Part shown: positions 8,208-16,896 of the stretch, one piece after another
Numbering within the stretch: the first letter of the stretch is position 1
Layout of the letters: each line of letters starts with the position of its first letter
Program-made: the position numbers and the translations under genes
Assembly: GCA_002162765.1 (NCBI GenBank)
Contig: MAAR01000009.1
Coordinates: forward strand, 186,001 to 250,000
Reading direction: 5' to 3'
DNA: 64,000 bases
Source of the DNA: Flavobacteriales bacterium 34_180_T64
Lineage (GTDB): Bacteria; Bacteroidota; Bacteroidia; Flavobacteriales; Flavobacteriaceae
The notes under the pieces: model-generated
The model's database searches: none
What the model was told of the DNA's origin: nothing
What the model saw: only the letters and a program-made list of their open reading frames with translations

Positions 8208-8936
8208 TTATTGTTTTCTTATACTACCGGAAGCTGAATCCTTTTTTTCTACGTTTTGTGGATTGCCATAGTATTTAATATCACCACCACTAGACGCACT
8301 AGCATGCAATTTTTCTTTTGTATTTATGATGATGTCAGCACCACTTGTAGCACTGGCATTGCAGATGTTTGCTACTAAATCTCTAGCTTTAAGATCGCTT
8401 CCACTTGTGGCTTCTGCATATAGTTTATTCGTGCTTCCCGAAAGAATTAAATCGCTTCCACTAGTTGCGGTACAGTCGGCAATTTCAGTTTCGATATCCA
8501 ATTCCATATCACTTCCACTTGTAGTTGTTAATATCAACTCCTCGGCTACAATAGTATTCGTAGAATAGACATCACTTCCGCTTGTGGCTGTTATTTTTGA
8601 AACATCTTTAAAATTCAGCATTACTTTTTTGGATCGTGAAGAACCTATGTTTTCATCAGCATAGATTTCTAATACATTGTCTACCACTTCTGTCATAATG
8701 ATGTCATGGAGGTTGTCGTCTGCTTGTACTCTTAAACTTTCCGTATCACTTTGAGTAAGATAAACATCTAATCCTCTGCTCACTTCAATAGCGTCGAAAT
8801 CGCCATCTATTGATCTTTCAATAGTTGTTACATTTCCATTTCCTTTTACTCCTGTTCCTAGATTCAAATCGAAGTTACATGAGAACATCAGTAAACTTAG
8901 TACAGTCGCTATTAATATTTTTGTTATAGTTGTCAT
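8208..8936 (-). CDS. DUF2807 lipoprotein with T-S-G-S-D repeat ladder
   Basis: A 242-residue lipoprotein (lipobox LMFSC, C20) with a DUF2807 domain. After a standard family start (FDAIEVSRGLDVYL near 48-60; DDNLHDIIMTEVVDN near 73-87) the second half repeats a TSGSD/TSGAD/SSGGD motif about every 17-21 residues: near residues 118, 139, 158, 177, 197 and 215. This implies a solenoid in which Ser-Gly-Asp turns stack. The gene is downstream of the PspC gene (98-base gap) and upstream of a strong terminator, so it probably ends the operon. Role unknown; an envelope or surface function is inferred. Confidence 0.85.
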   Translation of the reverse strand: MTTITKILIATVLSLLMFSCNFDLNLGTGVKGNGNVTTIERSIDGDFDAIEVSRGLDVYLTQSDTESLRVQADDNLHDIIMTEVVDNVLEIYADENIGSSRSKKVMLNFKDVSKITATSGSDVYSTNTIVAEELILTTTSGSDMELDIETEIADCTATSGSDLILSGSTNKLYAEATSGSDLKARDLVANICNASATSGADIIINTKEKLHASASSGGDIKYYGNPQNVEKKDSASGSIRKQ

Positions 8937-9034
8937 AATTTTTGGTTTTGATTGATTAATAGTTCAAATATCTAATTTATTGCTAGTGATGAGTAACTTA
9001 AATATCTGAACCGTCGATTATTAGAGATGAACTG

Positions 9035-10807
9035 TTAATTGTCGTCAGAACTGATTTCGATACCATCTTCATCGATAATAACTTTTACATCTTCAGAAGA
9101 TGCTTTCAATCCATCTTCATCAATTATTAAGCTGCCGTCGTCACTTTTAATTTCCAGACCATCTTCATCTAATTTAAACTTAGACGTGTCATCTTTAAGA
9201 TCTACTTTTAATTTATAGGCATCATCGTCGCAGTCTAAACATTTTACTGAATTCGTCATGATTTCTAAATAGTGCTCCTCCATACCATTGTCTAAAATAT
9301 CGCGGTATCCTCTCGTGTTTCTATGGTAATAATAGGTGTTGTCATCCGCATATAGTACAGTGCCTTCTGGTAAGTAAACAATAAGCTCAACTTCTTGATC
9401 CCTGAATTTGTTTTCAAATTCTGTAAGTAAGTAGTTGTCTAACGATAACACATTTCCTTCTAGGCTATAGTTATATTCAATTTTGCCCGCTCTATCGCGA
9501 GCATCTTGATAGCCTTTCCCACCTGCATTTTTATTCATAGTGATACTTGCAACGGAATCTTTAGTTGATCTAAATATTAATCTGATATCAGTTGAATATA
9601 TTTTTTTAGCGTCGTTTTCGTCGTGTACAATTCTAAAGTTATTATTACGATATCTTCTATTTGAATACATATCATTACTTACCATTGTTACTCTTAAGGT
9701 ATCATTGCTTGTAATGTTTAATTCAGTTTTTTGTGTTACTGTTTCGTCAATTCCAATTTCTGAAGCTTGTTGTATTAAGATTACCGCAATAGATAATATT
9801 GAAATTAGCCATAAACCTAGTAGCGTGAATTTTGCAACCTTCCCAATAGATTTTAAATTGTTGACCAATATTTTTAGACCAACTAAGAAAACGATGAAAA
9901 AGGGTACACCTACAGCGAAAAATGTAATTAAGGCAATAAGCCAAATTGGACTGCCTGAGGTATTCGCAACATGTGCATAATCCATCCACCATGGGCTAAA
10001 GAATGATGAGGTGCCCAATGAGAACATACTAATAAATAGTGCGATTAATGTTGAAGCACCAATAATTATTAATAAAACTCCGATAAACTTGGCGAATACC
10101 TTTAAGAAAAACATAATGACATCTCCGATGGTATCAAAAAAAGTTTTTGATGACGATTTTATTTTATTGCCATGCTTAGGTAAATCGACATTTTTTACGG
10201 TGTCTGAAACTGTTTGAGAAACACTATCAAATCCATCCTTGATTTTTTTTTCAATGTTACTAATGTTCACAGGATCTCCAGTCATTGTTAGTTTTTCTGA
10301 AGTAGTTACGGCTTCAGGAACAAGGATCCAGAACAATACATAAATTAATATGAACGTTCCACCAGAACCTAAGGCTAGTAATAACCAAAGTAATCGTACC
10401 CAAATGGATTCTATACCTAAATAGTGCGCAAGTCCAGAAGCAACACCTCCAATATATGAGTTATCAGTATCTCTGAATAATTTTTTAGAAGAAGATGTTC
10501 TACTTCTATATTGAGGCTTCGGCTCATCTTCAAAGATTTGGTCATCTACTAAATAATCTTCGGGTTGCCCCATAATAGTGATGACTTCATCGACTTCTTT
10601 TATTCTAATAACTTGTTTGTCGTTTTGTACGCGCTCTGTAAATAATTCGGAAATACGAGCTTCTATATCAGCTATAATTTCTCCACGTCCTTGAGAGTCA
10701 GTAAATGAACGTTTTATAGCCTCAAGATAGCGCTGTAATTTTGAGTACGCATCTTCATCGATATGAAAAAATATACCTGCTAAATTTATGTTGACTGTCT
10801 TATTCAT
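9035..10807 (-). CDS. PspC-domain membrane protein with acidic repeat tail
   Basis: A 590-residue inner-membrane protein. Residues 1-90 are a small folded N-terminal region. A PspC domain occupies about 108-167, with GGVASGLAHYL and the hydrophobic helix ending in FWILVPEA. Further transmembrane segments follow at about 228-262, 285-312 and 322-348. The C-terminal half is a soluble, beta-rich domain. The last 50 residues hold about three units of the type IIDEDGLEISSDD, very rich in Asp and Glu. PspC proteins sense or respond to membrane stress in the phage-shock response. The gene overlaps the padR gene by 8 bases, so the regulator and this protein are made together. Confidence 0.88.
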   Translation of the reverse strand: MNKTVNINLAGIFFHIDEDAYSKLQRYLEAIKRSFTDSQGRGEIIADIEARISELFTERVQNDKQVIRIKEVDEVITIMGQPEDYLVDDQIFEDEPKPQYRSRTSSSKKLFRDTDNSYIGGVASGLAHYLGIESIWVRLLWLLLALGSGGTFILIYVLFWILVPEAVTTSEKLTMTGDPVNISNIEKKIKDGFDSVSQTVSDTVKNVDLPKHGNKIKSSSKTFFDTIGDVIMFFLKVFAKFIGVLLIIIGASTLIALFISMFSLGTSSFFSPWWMDYAHVANTSGSPIWLIALITFFAVGVPFFIVFLVGLKILVNNLKSIGKVAKFTLLGLWLISILSIAVILIQQASEIGIDETVTQKTELNITSNDTLRVTMVSNDMYSNRRYRNNNFRIVHDENDAKKIYSTDIRLIFRSTKDSVASITMNKNAGGKGYQDARDRAGKIEYNYSLEGNVLSLDNYLLTEFENKFRDQEVELIVYLPEGTVLYADDNTYYYHRNTRGYRDILDNGMEEHYLEIMTNSVKCLDCDDDAYKLKVDLKDDTSKFKLDEDGLEIKSDDGSLIIDEDGLKASSEDVKVIIDEDGIEISSDDN

Positions 10808-11144
10808 TTTTGGTTGTTTTTTGTCTTGTTACTATATTAACTGCATTTTGTAATTCACTCCAAGTGGTGTTCAATTCTTTAAGAAATAGTTTTCCTGTTT
10901 CTGTAAGACCATAATATTTTCTTGGAGGTCCAGATGTTGATTCTTCCCATCTATAATTAAGAAGACCTGCGTTTTTAAGTCTTGTAAGTAGTGGGTAAAT
11001 TGTGCCCTCTACCACAAGTAGCTTTGCGTCTTTTAGTGTTCCTAAAATTTCAGCTACATAGGCATCGTCGTCTTTTAAGACTGAAAGTATGCAGTATTCT
11101 AGAACACCTTTACGCATTTGTGCTTTTGTGTTTTCTATTTTCAT
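10800..11144 (-). CDS. PadR-family transcriptional regulator
   Basis: A 114-residue winged-helix DNA-binding protein of the short PadR type. Typical segments are QMRKGVLEYCILSVL at 9-23, the recognition region EGTIYPLLTRLKNAGLL at about 46-62, and the wing GPPRKYYGLTETGK near 77-90. PadR proteins usually repress their own operon and respond to a small ligand or membrane-active compound. Its stop codon is inside the start of the PspC gene (8-base overlap), which supports an autoregulated PadR-PspC-DUF2807 operon. The ligand is unknown. Confidence 0.93.
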   Translation of the reverse strand: MKIENTKAQMRKGVLEYCILSVLKDDDAYVAEILGTLKDAKLLVVEGTIYPLLTRLKNAGLLNYRWEESTSGPPRKYYGLTETGKLFLKELNTTWSELQNAVNIVTRQKTTKNE

Positions 11145-11270
11145 GTGTCTTTTCTATTTTTTACAATGGCCATTTGCAGCGTGCATTTGAATCATTTTGA
11201 TTGATTGAAAATATTAGATCTTGCTGTTGCCATGGTCTAATACGAATTAAATTTAAACTGTTCATTTTTT

Positions 11271-11289
11271 GATTGATTGATTGATTGAT
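11271..11289. repeat. GATT tandem tetranucleotide repeat upstream of padR
   Basis: Four full GATT units and a partial one (19 bases) lie between the DUF4870 stop and the padR start, about 127 bases upstream of padR. Another short GATTGATTG is near 11198-11207. It is a possible slippage site, but it is not inside a coding frame. Confidence 0.8.
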
Positions 11290-11291
11290 GA

Positions 11292-11738
11292 TTATTTGAT
11301 GAATTTTATGGTGATAGGATAATTATATAATTCGCCTTCCTTCGCTTTTAAGCTTGCCTTAATTATAAATACGATTTCAAGTAGAAAACCTACAATTGCT
11401 AAAAATCCTAAGCCTCCTGTAAAATAAAGTAGAGGTGAAGGTTTTCCTATATTGATATGAAAATCACCAATACTATGAAAGTCGATGAAATCCATATGAT
11501 CAAATACATTGAAAATGAAAAATGGAATGGTAAGTGTTCCTAAGATAACAGTATATAATAATATACTAATTTGAAAATTAATGGCTTGTTTCCCATGTGA
11601 ATCTACGAAGGAAGATTTATCTTTATTAGCAACCCAAAGAATAATAGGTCCTAAGAAATTTCCAAGCGGAATAATGAATCTACTAAATGTAGAAAGATGG
11701 ATGAATGTTGCGATGTTTTTTTGATGATTGTCTAGCAT
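11292..11738 (-). CDS. DUF4870 membrane protein
   Basis: A 148-residue small membrane protein with four predicted hydrophobic segments: about 18-36, 50-72, 88-100 and 105-130. It has the DUF4870 signature of a conserved LGPIILWV helix followed by DSHGKQAINFQ. The family is of unknown function and often lies beside PspC/PadR genes in flavobacteria, as it does here upstream of padR on the same strand. The gap to padR is 147 bases, so it may or may not be co-transcribed. Confidence 0.85.
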   Translation of the reverse strand: MLDNHQKNIATFIHLSTFSRFIIPLGNFLGPIILWVANKDKSSFVDSHGKQAINFQISILLYTVILGTLTIPFFIFNVFDHMDFIDFHSIGDFHINIGKPSPLLYFTGGLGFLAIVGFLLEIVFIIKASLKAKEGELYNYPITIKFIK

Positions 11739-11881
11739 GATTTTAAAACGTATAATAGTTTCTTATGCAAATATATGGTTAAAAAAAGGTATTATGCAAA
11801 ACATAGTAGTATATTTTAACATAAAATTAACATTTAGGGATGTGAAATATTTTCAATAATTTAGCAAAAAGAAAAGATAGA

Positions 11882-12340
11882 ATGAAGATCACACCTAGTA
11901 AACTCAATACGTATCTCATGTTTAAATTACCATCGGCATACTTTTGTGGCGTACGGACAAAATTTTTAGATTCAAACAAATGTATAGTGACAGTTAAGTA
12001 TAGATGGATAAATCAGAACCCATTTAAATCATTGTATTGGGCTGTTCAAGGGATGGCTGCCGAGCTTACTACAGGTGCTTTAGTGATGAAAAAAGTACAA
12101 GAGAGCGGAAAACCAATATCCATGTTGATTGCAAAAAATAATGCGAGTTACTCGAAAAAGGCAACGGGTAGAATTAAGTTTGAGTGTGTCGATGGACATA
12201 AAATAGAACAATCAATTAATAAAGCTATTGAGACAGGAGAGGCGCAATCTATATGGATGAATGCCAAAGGTGTAAATTCTGAAGGTATTGAAGTTTCCGA
12301 TTTTAATTTTGAATGGACCATTAAACTGAGGAGTAAATAG
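11882..12340 (+). CDS. DUF4442 (hotdog-fold thioesterase-like) protein
   Basis: A 152-residue cytoplasmic protein with the DUF4442 pattern, including LNTYLMFKLPSAYFCGVR at 9-26, YRWINQNPFKSLYWAVQGMAAEL at about 40-62, and a C-terminal strand region. The family belongs to the hotdog superfamily of acyl-CoA thioesterases and dehydratases, but activity is unproven for most members. Nothing else in the vicinity names a substrate. The next gene follows 59 bases on and may be transcribed with it. Confidence 0.75.
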   Translation: MKITPSKLNTYLMFKLPSAYFCGVRTKFLDSNKCIVTVKYRWINQNPFKSLYWAVQGMAAELTTGALVMKKVQESGKPISMLIAKNNASYSKKATGRIKFECVDGHKIEQSINKAIETGEAQSIWMNAKGVNSEGIEVSDFNFEWTIKLRSK

Positions 12341-12399
12341 TTTGTAACAAAATTAAATTCTTGTCAACCAATATAAGAACCAACTAAAACATAAAAATT

Positions 12400-13200
12400 A
12401 TGACAGCACACGAAATAGATTATAGAATATATGGCGAAGAAATGCAGTTTGTTGAAATAGAACTCGATCCTCAAGAAGGCGTTGTTGCAGAGGCAGGGAG
12501 TTTTATGATGATGGATGATGGCATTAAAATGGAAACCATTTTTGGTGATGGTTCTCAGAATGACTCTGGTTTTCTTGGAAAAATATTAGGTGCTGGTAAA
12601 CGGATTCTTACTGGTGAAAGTTTATTTATGACGGCATTCTATAATGAATTAACAGGAAAGCGTAACGTCTCATTTGCCTCACCTTATCCTGGTAAAATTG
12701 TGCCTATTGACCTCACAGAATTTCGAGGTAAATTCATTTGTCAGAAAGATGCGTTTCTATGTGCTGCTAAAGGTGTGAGTATTGGTATTGAGTTTTCTAA
12801 AAAATTAGGTAGAGGTCTTTTTGGTGGTGAGGGATTTATCATGCAAAAGTTGGAAGGTGATGGAATGGCATTTGTACATGCTGGTGGAACCATGGCTAAA
12901 AAAGAATTACTAGCTGGTGAAACACTTCGTGTGGATACAGGTTGTATTGTAGGATTTACTCAAGACATAGATTATGATATAGAATTTGTCGGAGGTATTA
13001 AGAATACAGTGTTTGGTGGTGAAGGTTTATTTTTTGCAAAACTGCAAGGTCCAGGAATTGTATACGTACAATCCTTACCATTTAGTAGGTTGGCTGGTCG
13101 CGTTTTAGCATCTGCTCCAAGAAGTGGCGGAAAGTCTAAAGGTGAAGGCAGTATTCTTGGAGGCATTGGCGATTTATTGGATGGCGATAATCGCTTCTGA
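12400..13200 (+). CDS. AIM24/TIGR00266-family protein
   Basis: A 266-residue protein with the AIM24 double beta-roll fold (TIGR00266). The start [23 protein letters not shown] is standard, as are [14 protein letters not shown] near 144-157 and [14 protein letters not shown] near 206-219, the two glycine-rich turns of the two similar halves. Bacterial members are cytoplasmic and of unknown biochemical role; the mitochondrial namesake affects membrane organisation. The C-terminal 25 residues are Gly/Ser/Lys-rich and probably flexible. Confidence 0.85.
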   Translation: MTAHEIDYRIYGEEMQFVEIELDPQEGVVAEAGSFMMMDDGIKMETIFGDGSQNDSGFLGKILGAGKRILTGESLFMTAFYNELTGKRNVSFASPYPGKIVPIDLTEFRGKFICQKDAFLCAAKGVSIGIEFSKKLGRGLFGGEGFIMQKLEGDGMAFVHAGGTMAKKELLAGETLRVDTGCIVGFTQDIDYDIEFVGGIKNTVFGGEGLFFAKLQGPGIVYVQSLPFSRLAGRVLASAPRSGGKSKGEGSILGGIGDLLDGDNRF

Positions 13201-13227
13201 AAAATCTTTATGTAGGAAAAGTTGACA

Positions 13228-13264
13228 AAAGGTTGTGTTTTTACGCAACCTTTCTCGTTTTCTT
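13228..13264 (+). terminator. Terminator after the AIM24 gene
   Basis: An 11-bp stem AAAGGTTGTGT (13228-13238) / ACGCAACCTTT (13243-13253) with one G-T pair and a TTTT loop. The downstream tract is T-rich but interrupted (CTCGTTTTCTTG), so efficiency may be moderate. Confidence 0.65.
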
Positions 13265-13300
13265 GTATCTTATAAAAAAACTAATCGTTGATATATCTAT

Positions 13301-15397
13301 ATGAAAAAGTTATTCTTACTTCTGTTTTTTATGTTTTCAATATTTTTTAGCCAAGCTCAGATTGTAGATGTACCAGACCCAAATTTTAAAGCAGCACTTA
13401 TTGCTAACGGTATCGATACAAGTAATGATGGAGAAATTCAAGTGAGTGAGGCTGAAGATGTTGTAAATATTAATGTTTCATCTGCTAATATTTCATCGCT
13501 TGAAGGTATTCAGAGTTTTGTTAATCTTGAAATTTTGAATTGCGATTCTAATATATTAACTGAACTTGATTTAAGTCAAAACCCTTTATTGACTATTCTT
13601 TATTGTAGTTATAATCAATTAGCTAATATAGATATAAGTCAAAATCTAGAATTAATTGAGTTTTATGCGTCCTACAATCAATTACCAGAAAGTATTCTTA
13701 CTCAAAATTCTAATGTTCGACATGTGGGTTTAGAGGGCAATCAGCTAGATGGTATAGACTTAAGTCAATCTACTAGTCTTGAAACCATTGATCTTGATAG
13801 TAATAATTTATTAGAGATTGATTTAAGCGCGACTAGAGGTCAAGCATTGTCATATATGAACAACCCTGTTGTATACATAAATTTAAAAAATGGATATGAA
13901 ACTTATTCTATGGAAGGAACAGGAGTCACTACCTTACAATACATCTGCATCGACGATACATTTTATGAGATTAATTTTTTTATGAATTATACGGATATTC
14001 TTATTAATTCATATTGCTCATTTACCCCAGGAGGTGAGTTTTACATCATTGAAGGTCAAAATACTTTAGAATTTGATATTAACGGCTGTGATGTAAATGA
14101 TAATGGTTATCCTTTTTTAAAATTTAATATTACTAATGGGAGTGTTGATGGTAGTTTAGTATCTAATAGTTCTGGTTTATATAATATTCCTGTACAAGAA
14201 GGCAATCATATTCTTACACCTGCATTTGAAAACCCAGATTATTTTAATATATCTCCACCAAGTTTATCTGTAGATTTCCCTACAGATTCAAGTCCTTTTG
14301 TACAAGACTTTTGTATCACTCCAAATGGTGTACGTAATGATTTAGAAATAATAATATTATCGTTTAGTGAACCCGTTCCTGGGTTTGACGGAACTTATGG
14401 TATACTCTATAAAAATAAGGGGAATACTGTATTATCAGGAACTGTAGAATTTGACTTTAATGAAGATGCAGATTATATAAGCTTATTATATGCCGATCCT
14501 CTAGAAGATAATCTATCGTCTAATGTGTTGTCATGGAATTTCACCGATTTAGAACCTTTTGAGACTAGAGAAATTTATGTCTCTTTCAATATGAATACAC
14601 CTACAGATGTGAATTTTCCTCTAAATGCAGACGATGAGCTAGACTTTACTGCGAGCATACTACCAAATGATAGTGATGAAACTCCTGAAGATAATACGTT
14701 TGATTTAAAACAAATTGTTGTTAATTCCTTTGACCCAAATGATATCACTTGTTTAGAAGGTGCTAGGATATCACCTGAGGATGTCGGTGAGTTCGTTCAT
14801 TATATGGTGCGTTTTGAAAATACGGGAAGTGCTGATGCAATTAATATAGTGGTGTCAGATGATATTGATGAGAATAAATATGATATTACTTCTTTATTAC
14901 CACTACATGGGAGTCATGATTTTATAACCAGAATCAACGGCAATAAAACAGAGTTTATTTTTGAGAATATCAATTTACCATTTGATGATGCCAATAATTA
15001 TGGTTATCTAGTATTTAAAATAAAAACATTGCAAACGCTTATTTTAGGTGATGTTTTTGAGAATACGGCACAAATTTATTTCGATTTTAATGAACCAATT
15101 ATCACGAATACTTATGTAACTTTAGTTGTTGATGATAATTTAAGTATTGGAGAGTTTGATCAGTCTAAGACGAAAATATATCCAAACCCAGTGAAGGATA
15201 TAGTATTTATTAAAAATAGTAACGGAATAAGTTCGCTATCAGTAACAGATATTCATGGTAGAATCGTGATGCAATATTTAAGTAAAGGTTTTGAAACAGA
15301 GAGGCACTTGAATTTAAGTCCGTTTGAAAGTGGAATCTATTTTGTTAATGTTCATTCTCAAGAAAAATCTGAAATCATTAAAATAGTTAAGAATTAA
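13301..15397 (+). CDS. Leucine-rich-repeat T9SS cargo protein with C-terminal sorting domain
   Basis: A 698-residue secreted protein. The signal peptide ends near FSQAQ (residue 20). Next is a leucine-rich region (about 25-200) with units such as LTELDLSQNPLL and LANIDISQNLEL. A long beta-rich middle follows, with a DUF7619/DUF11-like domain from about 475 to 610 (the FDPNDITC start and the late NTAQIYFDFNEPI). The T9SS type A sorting domain occupies the last 75 residues, beginning with KIYPNPVKD and ending in IVKN. The T9SS exports such proteins and attaches or releases them at the surface. Likely an adhesin or binding protein; no catalytic motif was seen. Confidence 0.88.
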   Translation: MKKLFLLLFFMFSIFFSQAQIVDVPDPNFKAALIANGIDTSNDGEIQVSEAEDVVNINVSSANISSLEGIQSFVNLEILNCDSNILTELDLSQNPLLTILYCSYNQLANIDISQNLELIEFYASYNQLPESILTQNSNVRHVGLEGNQLDGIDLSQSTSLETIDLDSNNLLEIDLSATRGQALSYMNNPVVYINLKNGYETYSMEGTGVTTLQYICIDDTFYEINFFMNYTDILINSYCSFTPGGEFYIIEGQNTLEFDINGCDVNDNGYPFLKFNITNGSVDGSLVSNSSGLYNIPVQEGNHILTPAFENPDYFNISPPSLSVDFPTDSSPFVQDFCITPNGVRNDLEIIILSFSEPVPGFDGTYGILYKNKGNTVLSGTVEFDFNEDADYISLLYADPLEDNLSSNVLSWNFTDLEPFETREIYVSFNMNTPTDVNFPLNADDELDFTASILPNDSDETPEDNTFDLKQIVVNSFDPNDITCLEGARISPEDVGEFVHYMVRFENTGSADAINIVVSDDIDENKYDITSLLPLHGSHDFITRINGNKTEFIFENINLPFDDANNYGYLVFKIKTLQTLILGDVFENTAQIYFDFNEPIITNTYVTLVVDDNLSIGEFDQSKTKIYPNPVKDIVFIKNSNGISSLSVTDIHGRIVMQYLSKGFETERHLNLSPFESGIYFVNVHSQEKSEIIKIVKN

Positions 15398-15623
15398 TTA
15401 TAATAATTGATATTAACCAAGTTATTAACAGTCTTTTAGTTGTAAATATTCAGGCTACAAGTGATAAAATAGAGGTTTTTAGAAAACTATTTTATGTCAT
15501 TTCTCTGTTAAAGTTTTGTTTAAGACATCTGGACAATGGATTTTTTTAGTACATTTAGAGTGTAATCAAAACCAAAAGCGTATACGTAAATCTACTTTTT
15601 TTAACCTAATTCTAATAATTAAT

Positions 15624-15821
15624 ATGGCAAGAGCAATGTTTGAGTACACTAAAACAGTACTTAACAAAGTTAGTTTTGACACTACACTGTTCTGTAAAGA
15701 AGTGCAAAAAGCACTTCAAAGGTTATTACCTTATGAGATTGAAGAATTGAAAATATTTATTCAATCTTTAATACAGCAGAATCCAGATTTAAATCAATGT
15801 TTAATTTATTTAAAACCATAA
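15624..15821 (+). CDS. Conserved small flavobacterial protein, 65 residues
   Basis: A short basic-acidic helical protein that starts MARAMFEYTKTVLNKVSFD and ends with LIYLKP. A longer frame back to 15516 exists, but the extra 36 residues are low-quality and the ATG at 15624 gives the compact form. I recall similar small proteins with the phrase LQRLLPYEIEELKIF in other Flavobacteriaceae, always without a known function; this is memory and not a search. No membrane segment or signal peptide is seen. The single Cys pair (C23 and C59) is not arranged as a zinc knuckle. A strong terminator follows at once. Confidence 0.7.
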   Translation: MARAMFEYTKTVLNKVSFDTTLFCKEVQKALQRLLPYEIEELKIFIQSLIQQNPDLNQCLIYLKP

Positions 15822-15822
15822 A

Positions 15823-15850
15823 AAAAAGCGACTCGAAAGTCGCTTTTTTA
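15823..15850. terminator. Bidirectional terminator between the small protein and oxyR
   Basis: Perfect stem AAAAAGCGACT (15823-15833) / AGTCGCTTTTT (15838-15848) with a CGAA tetraloop. It ends the small gene on the plus strand and oxyR on the minus strand. Confidence 0.92.
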
Positions 15851-15852
15851 AT

Positions 15853-16791
15853 TTACTTAGCCAACGGACTTATTATGTCTACATTTTGAAAGGCTATAGC
15901 GCCTCTTATAATACCTGAAATAGAATTATGCAGTGCATCTATAATTTGCATTTTTAATTCGCTCTTATGATAGATAATACTAACCTCACGTGCTGGTGTT
16001 GGTTCGTTGAAATGATGCAGGTTGGCTTTGGATTTATCATTTAAATCTAGTGTATGTAAATATGGAAGTAATGTCATACCTAATCCTTCATTAGATAATT
16101 TAATCAAGGTTTCAATACTACCACTTTCCAATTGAAATTGATCATCCAAATGGTTTTTAAAAGACTTACAAAGATTTATAACACCATCTCGAAAGCAATG
16201 ACCATCTTCAAGTAACAGCATGTCATCTATTTCTAGATCTGAGACGTTTAACTTATTCTTTGTATGTAAACGATGATCGCTTGGAATATAGCCTACAAAT
16301 GGTTCATAGTAGAGTACGCGCTCTTTTATATTTTCACTTTCTAAAGGCGTAGCTCCAATTGCGGCATCCAGATGTCCGTCATTAATTCTTGAAATGATCT
16401 CTTCAGTTGTTAATTCTTCAATTTTCAACTTCACTTTTGGGTGTTTCTTGATGAAACTTTTAAGAAACATTGGAAGCAACGTTGGCATGATAGTCGGAAT
16501 AATACCAATTTTAAATTCACCGCCAATAAATCCTTTTTGCTGGTCTACAATATCCTGAATACGATCAGATTCGTTAACTATATTTTTTGCCTGCGCAACA
16601 ATTTTGCGACCAACATCTGTTAATTCTATCGGTTTTTTTCCTCTATCAAAGATTAAAATATCGAGTTCGTCTTCTAGTTTTTGTATTTGTGTACTTAAAG
16701 TCGGTTGCGTAACGAAACATTTTTCAGCAGCTTTTGTGAAATTTTTATGTTCGGCAATGGCCAAAACGTAGTTTAATTGTGTGATTGTCAT
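15853..16791 (-). CDS. oxyR: OxyR, LysR-type hydrogen peroxide sensor/activator
   Basis: A 312-residue LysR-family regulator that turns on peroxide-defence genes when oxidised. The N-terminal helix-turn-helix (about 1-60) includes KNFTKAAEKCFVTQPTLSTQI. The effector domain has the redox pair C199 and C208 in GHCFRDGVINLC, at exactly the same numbers as in the E. coli protein, which makes the OxyR assignment stronger than for a generic LysR. The gene is divergent from dps with a 105-base AT-rich gap, the usual arrangement for a peroxide regulator and its target. It terminates at the hairpin at 15823-15850. Confidence 0.95.
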   Translation of the reverse strand: MTITQLNYVLAIAEHKNFTKAAEKCFVTQPTLSTQIQKLEDELDILIFDRGKKPIELTDVGRKIVAQAKNIVNESDRIQDIVDQQKGFIGGEFKIGIIPTIMPTLLPMFLKSFIKKHPKVKLKIEELTTEEIISRINDGHLDAAIGATPLESENIKERVLYYEPFVGYIPSDHRLHTKNKLNVSDLEIDDMLLLEDGHCFRDGVINLCKSFKNHLDDQFQLESGSIETLIKLSNEGLGMTLLPYLHTLDLNDKSKANLHHFNEPTPAREVSIIYHKSELKMQIIDALHNSISGIIRGAIAFQNVDIISPLAK

Positions 16792-16803
16792 GATTATTCA
16801 TTT

Positions 16804-16840
16804 AAACTATAAAAATATAAAAACTATCTATGAAAACTAT
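16804..16840. promoter_or_regulatory. Possible OxyR operator region between oxyR and dps
   Basis: Three copies of AAACTAT (starting at 16804, 16821 and 16834) lie in the divergent gap near the oxyR start. OxyR sites consist of spaced ATAG/CTAT elements, which these copies resemble only loosely. This is a candidate from context and short motifs. Confidence 0.3.
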
Positions 16841-16896
16841 AATAAATTTAGTTAATTATAAATTAAATTTACATAACTAAAATAAATAGTAATGAT

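Noticed and set aside
9540-9980. Plus-strand open frame of 146 codons
   Set aside because: Lies wholly inside the PspC gene on the opposite strand; no start signal or recognisable domain.
15516-15623. Upstream extension of the small 65-residue protein
   Set aside because: The added residues look like random coding and the compact start at 15624 fits the family better.
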